A DNA stretch of 64,000 bases from Galbula dea (lineage: Eukaryota > Chordata > Aves > Piciformes > Galbulidae), in the NCBI GenBank assembly GCA_013399015.1, contig VWZX01001131.1:372001-436000 (forward strand). The letters run 5' to 3'. Position 1 is the stretch's first letter; every line of letters begins with the position of its first letter. The notes under the pieces were generated by a model that ran no database searches, was not told where the DNA came from, and worked only from the letters and a program-made list of their open reading frames with translations. Below, in pieces: positions 42,201 to 49,800 of the stretch. A program made the position numbers and the translations under genes.

Positions 42201-45200
42201 GGTCTGGAATATTAATGCAGTGATGCAAGATAATACCAGTTTGCAGAACAGCTATGAAAATCCAATTTAAAATCCAATTTACAAGTCTCTCTCATTTTTC
42301 TTTTGTTAAAAAGGAAAAGTTCTACCTCTTAAGCAAACTATTAAATCAGATACATTTTGTTAGCAGAGATAACTTCTAGGAACTCATTAATTAGGCACTG
42401 CCTTAACACATAACATGAAGATCATTGTGCTTCTGTTACAGTTCAATATTAAAATAAATGTGGAAAATATCTCACCCCTTCCCCCAAGGTGACTGATACT
42501 CCTTTTCCTGCAAAGAGTTGCTGCACTCAAGAGTGGACCCAGGAGAACAGGTAACACGAGTACCGCTCTTCTGCTTCAACATAAAGGCATCAGAAATCAC
42601 CTTCACCCACCCCCAAGGCTATTTAAACTACTTTGGTTTTAGACTGAGATGTGTCAAAAGACCTAAAAGATCCAGTCTTCTAGACTTTGCTCTTGTGATG
42701 GTAAGCTCTGTCCACAGGATGGGAGGACAGGTAAGGCAGAGATGCTGGCACACCCTGAGGGTGATGATCAGCCTTCGGCCGTGTTTTCATAGCCACAGCA
42801 TCCAGCCACAGGGGTCTCTGAAGAGGTCTGTCCCCTACCCTTCCCACTGATTGCCATCCACCCACAGGAAAGCACTCTCTCTCTTCCTTCAGCTACAGCA
42901 GCACAACCACATTACAGTGCAGCCCCTACTGAAGACATTTGCACACGAAGAGAAGGACATTACACTTAACTCTGACCAGTTTGCTGACTGGTTAATTTCA
43001 CAGCAAACCTAGGTTCCAGAGCAATGCCACAGAAATCAATACTCCTCCCTGTTCAACCACCACTTAAGTTACACAGTAAAGTCATCTCATAACATCAAAC
43101 CATAGCCTCAACAATTTGAAAGTCAATTATCAGTCTACAATTTAAGACAAATGACTTCAAGAGTCAAATAATGAGGGAGTACAGGTCAGCAGGAGTTAGA
43201 TCACACACACACACAAAAAAAGGGACAGCTGTGTTTACATCCTCTCTTGCATACATAAATTCAGACCATTCCCACCACAGTCAAAAATCTTGCATACAGT
43301 ATTTCTGGTCAACTTCAAGGACACATAATCTGGTTTCCCACAGCACAACCAGGCCAGATTTTATACCACATTCATGGGTGGAAAACGTTTTAGATTATAT
43401 CTCAGCAAATTTGAGCATTATGTCACTACAGAATGGGATTTTTTTCCTTAATTGCCCTAACAAACCAAAACCCACAAAAAGTTCTCTTCTTTTTTTGTGT
43501 GTTTCCTTACTTTTGACCAGATAACCTCTACCTTTGCCACAAGAGCTGTATCACTGTCATCTACAGAACTTCCACAGGGTCATCCTAAATGCTATCATTA
43601 TTGCAAATGAGAGAACCGGTTAACCACTTCAGCAGATTTATTTATTCTGAACTCTTTGGATCAGCTAGGTCCCTCAACAGCTTGCTTTTAACCAGTCTTA
43701 CCTACCAAGAACAACCCACTGCCCCTCTTCACCTGCCTTGGCCCTCAATGGGCAGCCTATAGCTATTCGAATAAGCACTGTAAAATTCCAGTTATTTCCA
43801 TGAAAAACAAATAATCCTAAATTCCACTCATTACTGTGCTCACCAAAGTGGGAGTGGCCTGGACACTACATCCCTTTTTCTTCTTTCCTCTCCCACCTTT
43901 TGTTGACCACTGTGTCAAAAAAAATGTGCTAAAATGGCCACTTGAATACTGCCAGCACTAATAACTTTCTGTGTGCTAGGAACTGGTGTTTGTTCAGTTA
44001 TGGTTTTGGCAACATACTTAAAAAAAAGCTACAACTTTCTTCCAGCCCTCCCTCAAACAAACAAAACCCTTAAAAATTGTTTACTTACTTCTTGCTACTA
44101 CCTCAATGCAGCTGCAATTCCAGGCAAAGCACAGACACTAATAAAAGCTACAATGGAAAGCAATTTTCAAGATACACATAGGAGCTTTGCATTCCAATCA
44201 TATTCACTCTGCAGACTGCATTCACTTACTAAAATAAGGGATACAGTGCACAATAACTTCAATGCCAAGAGAGGAGAAAAGGCAGAAACGAAGACAGAAC
44301 TACTTCTGTATTCTGAACTCCTACCAAACGCTGCTGGCTTATCTGACCTTCCCAAAAACAGAAGTATACCTTTATGAATCCTACATCCACTCAAGGACTA
44401 AATGTTCACAGTGATCTGGGTATTTCAAATCATCTCTAATTCAAATACAAGAAAGTCAGAAAGGCACAGAAATGCCTTGTCAGACCACCCACAGTAAAGA
44501 CAGAGGCAGAAATCCTTATAAGGCCAAGGTAACCTGTGAACAAAGAGGAGTCTGCAAAGAATTTCTCAGTAAATACAGCAGGGGTGAACTTCTGAAGCAA
44601 GACCAGCTTTTTATGAATCTGTCAACACTGTCCCTAATGCAGGAGACTCAACAAAATTTCAATCAAAATCATCTACAGCCAATGTGGAATGGCTGCTGGT
44701 CACTTCCCACAGAAGAGTGAGGCGGCTTGTCAATAACGATCAACACACAACACAGCCTTCAGTGATTATCAACACACGACACTGACGAAGACTCAACATC
44801 TCAAGAGCCTACATCAAAACACACTTTACAGCGGTGTGTAAGTTTAGATTATAAATTGTTTACAAGTCCATAGAGCATTCAAAGGCTGAAGAAACACTTA
44901 TCCCCTGGTAAATACACACAGAACCTTGAACCAAACACAGATGTGGTCCATATGTTTCTTTAGATTACCTGAAGCACCAGAGGCAATTCAAGTGGGTAAG
45001 CTTTTCAAAGAACGTTGCTGTTTTCTGCCCATTCCCAAAGGACCAATGGTAACACCATCAGGTTCTGTATCTCTCATTTCAGATACGCTGTCTAAATGTG
45101 ATGAAGGGTCCCAAGAAATCTATATGCACAGTATGGATTACAGAGATAAGCTGCGTATGACCCAAACATGTACAAAACCACCTCCAGTTGCCAGCAGTCG

Positions 45201-45860
45201 AAAACAAAGCATTGAAGGAACGTAACTGACACGGCCAACCTGAAGAATAGGAAGAAGCCGAAGCAACCTGCCCGCACAGTACGCATTTGTGAATGACAAC
45301 CTGGTCTGATTTCAAGCATGTGCTAGCGGTTTAAAGCTGGTCAAGTCTCACCCTGATGCGTGCAGGCACCGGACACCCGCGGTCACCCGCACAAGGCCTC
45401 ACAGTGTCTAAACCCTCAAAGAAACCTTGGCGTGTCCCACTCTACCCATCACCTGAAGATAAACCTGGCCCCCAAAGCCCCGCTACCCCGCGACGTGCAA
45501 GGCGCCAGCCGCCGCCCTCGGCAGAGGCGCTGGGCTCCCCTAGGAGCGGGCAGGCAGCGGAAGGAGCTGGGAGGGTTCCCCGCAGCCCACAGCGTGGATG
45601 CCACTGCCAGAGGGCCGCTGTCCCGCCCTGACGGCGGAGACACACCGCCACCCCGGGGGAGCAGCTGAGAGACAGCAGGCGAAGCCTGGCCGCGCCCTGC
45701 CGTCAGCGGGACCCCGGCCGCCGCCGTCCTTACCGGCCAGTCCCCCGCCGCCGCCATCGCCTCCGTGCCCCTTCCTCCTCTGGAGGATGAAGTAGGGGTT
45801 GGCACGCTCCGTCACCCACAGCGCGTTGGCCAGCAGTACCTCCTCGGGGTTCACCCACAT
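8556..45860 (-). CDS. TBC1D9: TBC1D9, TBC1 domain family member 9 (complete, 21 coding exons)
   Basis: The gene was assembled by hand from minus-strand exons listed separately below. Every intron is GT-AG and the exon phases close without a frameshift, giving 3,798 nt or 1,265 residues; the human protein is about 1,266. Domains in order: N-terminal family segment starting MWVNPEEVLLANALW, GRAM 1 (about 146-213), GRAM 2 (about 293-361), Rab-GAP TBC domain (about 515-702), an EF-hand (loop 898-909, DENGDLLINFRE), and an acidic, serine-rich C-tail ending YEISTMSG. The TBC domain keeps the IxxDxxR arginine finger (IERDLHR, R565) and the YxQ glutamine finger (GYCQ, Q600), so Rab-GAP activity is plausible. 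The family stimulates GTP hydrolysis by Rab proteins at membranes; GRAM domains bind lipid or protein, and the EF-hand suggests calcium sensitivity. TBC1D9B and TBC1D8 are paralogues, but the match to my memory of the TBC1D9 sequence is near-continuous. Confidence 0.97.
10232..10332 (-). CDS. TBC1D9: TBC1D9 coding exon 20
   Basis: Codes residues 991-1024 (GKKSSQENRNYLRMWSQENK then KDLPKLNQ). Acceptor CAACAG|GC, donor AATCAG|GTACTT, 101 nt, ending in phase 0. Confidence 0.95.
10455..10529 (-). CDS. TBC1D9: TBC1D9 coding exon 19
   Basis: Codes residues 966-990 (VVGLDSRNKQGVEDGFVTVS, LKTDK). Acceptor CTCCTAG|TT, donor AAAG|GTATGC, 75 nt. It was found by extending the protein between exons 18 and 20; no single ORF makes it obvious. 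Confidence 0.93.
11432..11518 (-). CDS. TBC1D9: TBC1D9 coding exon 18
   Basis: Codes residues 937-965 (DPSPEQEEPDSAFEATQYFF, EDITPECTH). Acceptor GCTTAG|AT, donor CATG|GTAGGC, 87 nt. Confidence 0.95.
11893..11958 (-). CDS. TBC1D9: TBC1D9 coding exon 17
   Basis: Codes residues 915-936 (SAACHGDLTEKLKLLYKMHV, LP) in 66 nt. Acceptor TGTTTAG|GT, donor CCTG|GTGAGT. Confidence 0.95.
11959..16322 (-). other. TBC1D9: TBC1D9 intron 16 (4.4 kb)
   Basis: The longest intron in the 3' half of the gene. It contains one CR1 copy (about 14.08-14.46 kb) and otherwise unremarkable unique sequence; no RNA gene or convincing extra exon was seen. Confidence 0.9.
14080..14460 (+). mobile_element. CR1 LINE 3' end
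   Basis: Carries the typical CR1 blocks in order: TTCTTCACTCAAGAGGGTGG, TCTGGAACAGCCTCCCCAGG, GAGCTGGACTTGATGACCCT and GGGTCCCTTCCAGCTCAGGT. It is inserted in TBC1D9 intron 16, antisense to the gene. The start is approximate because CR1 copies are 5'-truncated. Confidence 0.85.
16323..16563 (-). CDS. TBC1D9: TBC1D9 coding exon 16 (EF-hand)
   Basis: Codes residues 835-914. It contains LEQYRIDFEQFKGMFALLFP and the EF-hand loop DENGDLLINFRE (898-909), with D1, N3, D5 and E12 all present as calcium ligands. Acceptor GTTCAG|GC. The donor is GCTAA|GTAAGG, so codon 915 is split before the next exon, 4.4 kb away. Confidence 0.95.
17828..17896 (-). CDS. TBC1D9: TBC1D9 coding exon 15
   Basis: Codes residues 812-834 (VRTIVTETSFTVDELEELYA, LFK). 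It is only 69 nt long. Acceptor CAAAAG|GT, donor TTCAAG|GTAAAG, phase 0 at both ends. Confidence 0.95.
18001..18099 (-). CDS. TBC1D9: TBC1D9 coding exon 14
   Basis: Codes residues 779-811 (KFGSIRADLIEQMRFKQRLK, VIQTLEDTTKRNV). Acceptor CTTCTAAG|AA, donor AATGTG|GTGAG, 99 nt, phase 0 at both ends. Confidence 0.95.
18575..18704 (-). CDS. TBC1D9: TBC1D9 coding exon 13
   Basis: Codes residues 735-778 (YLDSVTNKDSTLPPIPHLHS, DDVEPYPEVDIFRLIRSSYE). Acceptor CTTCCAG|AT, donor TATGAG|GTAGG, 130 nt. Confidence 0.95.
18907..18954. repeat. Two-copy 24-bp tandem duplication
   Basis: Units 18907-18930 and 18931-18954 both begin AACAGTGGTAAT and differ at three positions. They lie within TBC1D9 intron 12, 203 bp upstream of the exon 13 acceptor in the gene's direction. 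Confidence 0.75.
19820..20105 (-). CDS. TBC1D9: TBC1D9 coding exon 12 (end of TBC domain)
   Basis: Codes residues 640-734: ALVDQGVFEELARDYVPQLY, ISTISLSWFLTLFLSVMPFE, and VDKLLNCKDDGEAMTVLGR. Acceptor TCACCAG|GA, donor GGGAAG|GTATTT, 286 nt, ending in phase 2. Confidence 0.96.
21031..21148 (-). CDS. TBC1D9: TBC1D9 coding exon 11
   Basis: Codes residues 601-639 of the TBC domain (AMNIVTSVLLLYAKEEEAFW then LLVALCERMLPDYYNTRVV). Acceptor CTTTTAG|GC, donor GTTG|GTATG, 118 nt. The reading frame was translated from the sequence. Confidence 0.95.
23025..23239 (-). CDS. TBC1D9: TBC1D9 coding exon 10 (both catalytic fingers)
   Basis: Codes residues 529-600. It carries the arginine-finger motif IERDLHR (R565) and ends precisely on the glutamine finger GYCQ (Q600). 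Acceptor CTCCCAG|GA, donor TGTCAG|GTAAT, 215 nt, ending in phase 0. Confidence 0.96.
23980..24130 (-). CDS. TBC1D9: TBC1D9 coding exon 9 (start of TBC domain)
   Basis: Codes residues 479-528, including AWKIHFAEYGQG and the TBC entry motif KGIPESMRGELWLLFS. Acceptor CTTTTAG|GC, donor TTTCAG|GTAGG, 151 nt, ending in phase 1. The other vertebrate sequence I recall has LLLS where this has LLFS. Confidence 0.95.
24588..24758 (-). CDS. TBC1D9: TBC1D9 coding exon 8 (serine-rich linker)
   Basis: Codes residues 422-478, a serine-rich linker between GRAM 2 and TBC (contains SDSEGERQFNL and MTMYRRRSPEEFNPKL). The exon begins GTG TTT (valine), not an initiator. Acceptor CTACAG|GT, donor AAGCTG|GTAAAA, 171 nt, phase 0. 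Confidence 0.95.
25084..25290 (-). CDS. TBC1D9: TBC1D9 coding exon 7
   Basis: Codes residues 353-421: end of GRAM 2 (VTIVEKADSSSVLPSPLS, MTFLFANLKDRDFLVQRISD) and a linker ending INSDDE. Acceptor TGCCTAG|GTG, donor GATGAG|GTATG, 207 nt, phase 0 at both ends. Confidence 0.96.
27723..27930 (-). CDS. TBC1D9: TBC1D9 coding exon 6 (GRAM 2)
   Basis: Codes residues 283-352, most of GRAM 2: FRLPKDEKLDGHTDCTLW and GQMFVSTNYICFTSKEENLC. Acceptor TTTTTAG|GG, donor GAGAG|GTAAAT, 208 nt. Confidence 0.96.
28901..29162 (-). CDS. TBC1D9: TBC1D9 coding exon 5 (end of GRAM 1)
   Basis: Codes residues 196-282: AKLVIRWVDITQLEKNATLL, then FSVFLNISETFKLMEQLANI and a basic stretch LPKLKKKSPKKVSALK. Acceptor TTCAG|CA, donor AAAAG|GTAGG, 262 nt, ending in phase 2. 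Confidence 0.96.
29794..30022 (-). CDS. TBC1D9: TBC1D9 coding exon 4 (first part of GRAM 1)
   Basis: Codes residues 120-195: an acidic linker (KEDDDTEKF), then the start of GRAM 1 (KLFGMPEEEKLVNYYSCSYW, KVPRQGWVYLSINHLCFYSF). Acceptor CTACTAG|GG, donor GGAAG|GTATG, 229 nt. Confidence 0.96.
30645..30763 (-). CDS. TBC1D9: TBC1D9 coding exon 3
   Basis: Codes residues 80-119 (contains KEITEHWEWLEQNLLQTLSI and NTFVRGKIQ). Acceptor TGTACAG|GT, donor ATACAG|GTAG, 119 nt, ending in phase 0. Confidence 0.96.
32349..32368. repeat. (AC)10 microsatellite
   Basis: Ten perfect AC dinucleotides in TBC1D9 intron 2; likely polymorphic. Confidence 0.9.
32554..32664 (-). CDS. TBC1D9: TBC1D9 coding exon 2
   Basis: Codes residues 43-79 (LLVGTLDVVLDSSARVAPYR then ILYQAPDSLVYWTIAC). 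Acceptor TCACAG|GT and donor CTGTG|GTAAGG. The 111-nt exon carries phase 1 at both ends and follows a 13.1-kb first intron. Confidence 0.96.
34274..34325 (-). mobile_element. CR1 LINE 3' tail fragment
   Basis: Reads AGAATCACAGAATGCTAGGA then GTTGGAAGAGACCTTAAAAG, the reverse complement of the CR1 3' terminus. Only about 50 bp is recognisable. Confidence 0.7.
36655..36722 (-). mobile_element. CR1 LINE 3' tail fragment
   Basis: Contains ATCATAGAATGGTTTGGGTT followed by GGAAGGGACCTTAAAGATCA, the classical avian CR1 terminus in reverse orientation, within TBC1D9 intron 1. Confidence 0.88.
39038..40625 (+). pseudogene. Coding-like ORF cluster in intron 1, possible decayed retrocopy or antisense exons
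   Basis: Several plus-strand open stretches follow one another: 39038-39322 (basic; includes KYKLNLKRRRKKDIQTPTVL and TEYLPTDQISISYQRKH), 39613-39801, and 40209-40517, which continues in the same frame beyond one TAA to 40625 with a Ser/Glu/Asn-rich stretch. They lie in different frames and are broken by stops. The AG at 40219-40220 after a pyrimidine-containing tract could be an acceptor. I do not recognise the family. It could be a degenerate retrocopy, non-coding antisense exons, an old transposon, or chance ORFs. Confidence 0.25.
39393..39450 (+). repeat. 58-bp duplicated segment, copy 1
   Basis: Its first 35 bp are identical to 42103-42137, and 52 of 58 positions match overall by hand alignment, in the same orientation 2.7 kb apart. 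It does not look like CR1. It sits inside the coding-like cluster. Confidence 0.85.
41773..41900 (-). mobile_element. CR1 LINE 3' end fragment
   Basis: Contains AGAATCACAGAATATTAGGA, GTTGGAAGGGACCTCAAAAG and ATCATTCAGTCCAAACTCCT, the reverse-complement CR1 terminus, within intron 1 between the two 58-bp copies. Confidence 0.82.
42103..42160 (+). repeat. 58-bp duplicated segment, copy 2
   Basis: Partner of the copy at 39393-39450. Similarity stops quickly on the left (AG versus AA before TACAGGCATGGC) and fades on the right. Confidence 0.85.
43202..43215. repeat. (CA)7 microsatellite
   Basis: Seven CA units followed by an A run, in TBC1D9 intron 1. Confidence 0.8.
45734..45860 (-). CDS. TBC1D9: TBC1D9 coding exon 1
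   Basis: Codes residues 1-42 plus one base of codon 43. The ATG at 45860-45858 has a purine (A) at -3 and opens the family N-terminus MWVNPEEVLLANALWVTERA. A GGDGGGGG tract is encoded by a GCC/GCN-type repeat (plus strand). The donor reads CCG|GTAAGG. The exon lies inside the CpG island. Confidence 0.96.
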
Positions 45861-46231
45861 CCTCCCGGCGCAGACAAAGGCCGGCCCGACCGGCTGTCAG
45901 CCCGCGGGGCGCGGTGACTCACGCGCGCACCTTCCGCCTCAGACGCCACCATGCCCGGCCGCCGCGACGGACGGCGCAGCACCGCGGGCACCAACGGGCG
46001 CAGGACGGAGGGGCGGCAGCCGCATGCCCCCACCTCCCGCGGTTCCCGCCGCCTACCNCGCCGGCCCCGCCAGCCGTAGCGGTGCGGTGCCGCCCCGCAG
46101 CCTGCCGCGCGCCCGCCTGACCGCACAAAGCCGGCGGCAGGCCACCAAGCACCCGCACTCTGTGCGCGCCGCCGCTCGCTCCGCCTGTCTGGTAGGGAGG
46201 GAGCACGCTCCGCGCTCCCCGCACCTGCGCT

Positions 46232-46276
46232 CACGGTGGGGCGGGGCCGCGGGCGCCGGACGGAGAGGGGCGGAGC
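46232..46276 (-). promoter_or_regulatory. GC boxes (SP/KLF-type) upstream of TBC1D9 exon 1
   Basis: Two GGGGCGG-type elements (GTGGGGCGGGGCC near 46236-46248 and GAGGGGCGGAG near 46264-46274 on the plus strand) lie about 375-415 bp upstream of the start codon. SP1-family sites function in either orientation. The transcription start is not determinable from sequence. Confidence 0.5.
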
Positions 46277-46559
46277 TGCAGCGTGCGCGGGGTGATGGCA
46301 GTGCTGTCCGCGCTGCCGCGCACCTCGAAGGGGTGTTCCCCTTAGCGAGGCCTCTGGAACGAGCCGTCCTACCTGCGGGTGGTAGGGCCACGGCTGTCCC
46401 GCTTCACCGTCCTTCCCCTCGTGCCTTGGGGAGCCGAAAGGTCTTTGCCCCCTCAACAGCTATACCTGTCCGGTGGTTTGTCCCTGGCGTGAATCTGCTG
46501 GATCACTCGAGTGGAGATAGCTACATGCACTTTGTAACCACCTGCCTTGAAAGATGTAG

Positions 46560-46824
46560 GGTAAGAGGAAAGATAGGACAGGAAGAAATGGCCTCAAGTT
46601 GGGCTATGAGTAGTTTAGACTGGACATTAGGAAAAAATTCTTTATGGAAAGGATTGTCAAGTATTGGCACAGGCTGCCCAGGGAAGTGGTGGAGTCACCA
46701 TCCCTGCAGGGCTTTTAAAGATGTACATGTGGCTTAGTGGTAGACTTAGCAGTGTTAGGGTAACACTTGGACCTGGTGATCTCAAAAGTCTTTTCTAGCC
46801 TAAGTGATTCTATGATTCTATTTG
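46560..46824 (+). mobile_element. CR1 LINE 3' end
   Basis: Contains ACATTAGGAAAAAATTCTTT, GGCACAGGCTGCCCAGGGAA, GTGGTGGAGTCACCATCCCT and the terminal double ATTCTATGATTCTATT octamer. It lies about 0.1 kb beyond the edge of the promoter CpG island. Confidence 0.92.
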
Positions 46825-49800
46825 GCCTTTCCATCCCATGGCTCAGAAAACATTGTAAAATTGAGCGTTGAAAGGAAGAGAGGGCTCTGGACTCAGCTTT
46901 GAAGGAAGCCATCCACAGAAGGTGGTGGGATTGACTTCTTGACACAGCTCCTTTTGATGTTCCCCTCTGCTGCTGAAAGCCATACTGTGCCTACCGCCTA
47001 ACATTGGGAGGGATTCTTGAGGGCAATGAAAAGCCCTTAAATGAACCTGTATATTTGGCAGGTATGCCAAGCATACTTGGAGGGTATAGAGGTATATGTA
47101 CATAGCATGTTTTGTACCCTTGCAGCTCTGAACACTACTTGATTTCCAAGTTGTCAGAAAAGTACTACACTTACTGGCCCCTTAATCAGAAAACTATTTG
47201 ATCAGTTACTTATCTTTAGTTTATTAAAGATGTTGAGAAGAGAAACCCCAAAGAAAACACTAAAACTATGTTCCAAGCACAAACTTCATACTCAAGCCAT
47301 AGCTTTGCAGTAGACCTTAGCCTTTTATCATCTGGTTCCAGCATGGAGCTGGTACCCATTGCTCATCATGTGGAGATGGACACATGGTCATGGGAAAATT
47401 GTCTGTTGGCATGAGGTGGCTGTCACATGGCTGTTACTGTGTAGGTGAAAAGTTCAGGAGAGGGAAGTGGCTGTCTCTGACAGATGCTTACAAACTGACA
47501 GTACTGCTCTCAGTCCCGCTGCACCATGGGCAATATTTGTCATTGTTTCTAAGGCAGGTGACTGCAACCTAAACAGGAATGCAGAAGAGATTCTTCACCC
47601 TTTCCAAATTTATCCCAGAATCAGATTATTTTGAATTTTAATATTCTGTAAATGACTTTGCACTTTTAACTGGAAGAGGTTTTTAGGGGTAGTAACTTTT
47701 AAAGACAATTCTGAACAAGCAACTGTCTTCCAGCTGGAAGAATAAATTTCAGGATTTTGTTTAAATGGGCTCTAGTTACAACCTTCATGCCAAGTAGATT
47801 GAAAGATAAATTCTAGCCTGGCTAAAAGCAGTGGCAAAAGTTCCTGGTAACTTGCTTTAGTAAAGGCAGGATGTCACAGATGCAAGGCTCATCAACACTC
47901 CTGTGTGGTCATAAGAGTACTGATGGCACTACACGCTAGCAATGTCATCACTGCTAACAACCCGCAGTAGAACTAGTAAAGCCACACCACCATTATAGAG
48001 AAGAATAACCAGATGATAGTCTGCTGCAGTCAGAGGCTGTGACGAAGCTAATTTTCTTTGTGAACAATGTAGCTGACCTCAAGAAAGAAAAGAGCATTAT
48101 CTGGCTGGGAACTCCTCCTACTTCCCAATTCCTTGCTTGCTTTTCAACACCGGGCACAGACAGTTACGCAAGTAAAACTGTAAACACTGAAAACAGCTGC
48201 CAGGCCTTATTAGTGCCAATTAGCCAGTTTTAGATGCAAGGAGGATGACATATATTACTGGCATAAAGAACACCAAAAGCATAATTTCTAACATCCTTCC
48301 TATTTATTTTCCATTAAGCATTCTAGAACATTTGAGTAAAACTGCAAAGAAATAAAATGTCATCACTCAAGTAAATGGCATTTAAAATGAGGTTATACTG
48401 TGTCTTTCTGCTGCTGTGTTGTTGGTAGTATCAAGGCATTTTTAGATGGAAACCTGATCTGCTTTCACAGTAATGAAAACTAGCTGCTCTGCTATCATGG
48501 CTGACCTTTTTGTTGAAGACAATGCAAGTATTTGCCCCTGCATACCCATCACATATTTTTATCCCTCTTGTAAAATGCCTATGTGTATTTAATGCTCCAT
48601 TATAAAGTTATGCTGGACAACAAAGAAACACTGGACTTAATTTGGCTTTAAGAGTGTTAATACTCAGTAATTACTTACCCCAGAACCTCTTTATTAATTA
48701 TTTATGCTAAACAACAGACTTTAAATACTTTATTATGTGCCATAAGACTGAAATAACTTCACTCATACATAAACTGGATAGGTTTGTTTAAATTCAGAAT
48801 AAATTGTTTACCCTCTGATGACATTCCTTGCTGTTCTGTGTATTGGCTTTGTTATCAGTGTTATGCTATAATAGCATGCACATCTGGTTTGAAAAGATTT
48901 AGAGAAACAACATGCCATCAAAGATGAGGAGTGAAACCACATTAGACCTGTGGAAGCAGAAGGAAAAGCCAGGGTACTGCTTTGCCCATTTATTCATTTG
49001 TTTTTGGAATGATTTCCAGAGTTAATTTAATTTGCAGTGAGTTTACTTTAGTGTTTTCCTCACCCTTAGTCTGGGGTCTCCAGCAACATTGCCAGTTGCT
49101 GAAACCAGAAACCCAACAACTGGACCAGAGACCTCCAAAGCATAACTGGGCAGGGAAACATCATGAAGCAGAACACAGAATTCCTCTCCCTGGCTTGGCA
49201 TACAAACTCAGTTAATATGTGAGTCATAGTAATGTATTATAACAATTGCAATTCCTCTGCTTAATTGTGATGTCCCTCACCTTCTACCAAATAATCCAAG
49301 GTGATCATGAAGGTTGTTGACAAAGATGTTGATTTGGCAAGTGCTGGCATAAAGATGGTAAAGCAATTTGTGGGTGTGCCTGTTTGAAGAGCATCTTTAA
49401 ATGGGTCTGGGATTGTGGGGGTTTTTGTGTGTGGTTTTGTTTGTTTGGTTTAGTTTTTTAATGAGGCAGAAGTTAATATAAATTTCTGTTCTGGGTTCTA
49501 CTGAAATCTCTGGTTGAACAGGCTCCTCAGAAAACCAGTTATCTTTGATAGTGATTTCTGATGCAGTGCCACATCTGTGATAGCCTTTGAATGTGGGTCA
49601 AACTGAGGGCATCATTTTTAGATTCAACTCTTTGTAAATAATAATCCTCACTAAATAATGCCATCATAGCAAGAGGCCAGACTGCCATAGCAAATGGATC
49701 CACACAGCCTCACAAACCCAAATACATGAACTGGTTTGTGCTAGTTTGCTGAATGAACCATATAAAGAAACATTGACCTGGATAGCATTGTGATATTTTT

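Larger units (their letters stand above)
32665..45733 (-). other. TBC1D9: TBC1D9 intron 1 (13.1 kb)
   Basis: The largest intron, usual for the first intron after a CpG-island exon. It holds three short CR1 3' tails, a CA repeat, a duplicated 58-bp segment and a group of coding-like plus-strand ORFs (about 39.0-40.6 kb). Its 5' part merges into the CpG island. Confidence 0.92.
45350..46480. promoter_or_regulatory. TBC1D9: CpG island covering TBC1D9 promoter, 5' UTR and exon 1
   Basis: Base composition switches sharply from AT-rich intron to dense CG dinucleotides at about 45.35 kb and back at about 46.48 kb. The initiator ATG lies inside. No TATA box was seen upstream on the minus strand, as expected for a CpG-island promoter. 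The long overlapping ORFs here on both strands are a consequence of high GC. One ambiguous base (n) at 46058 marks an assembly uncertainty. Confidence 0.85.

Noticed and set aside
45851..46456. 201-codon minus-strand ORF across the TBC1D9 5' region
   Set aside because: It is out of frame with the MWVNPEEV start and is arginine/alanine/glycine-rich, as expected from translating a CpG island.
45799..46737. 312-codon plus-strand ORF overlapping TBC1D9 exon 1
   Set aside because: It runs through the CpG island antisense to a certain exon, crosses the ambiguous base and ends in a CR1 element; high GC makes stop codons rare. No protein family is recognisable.
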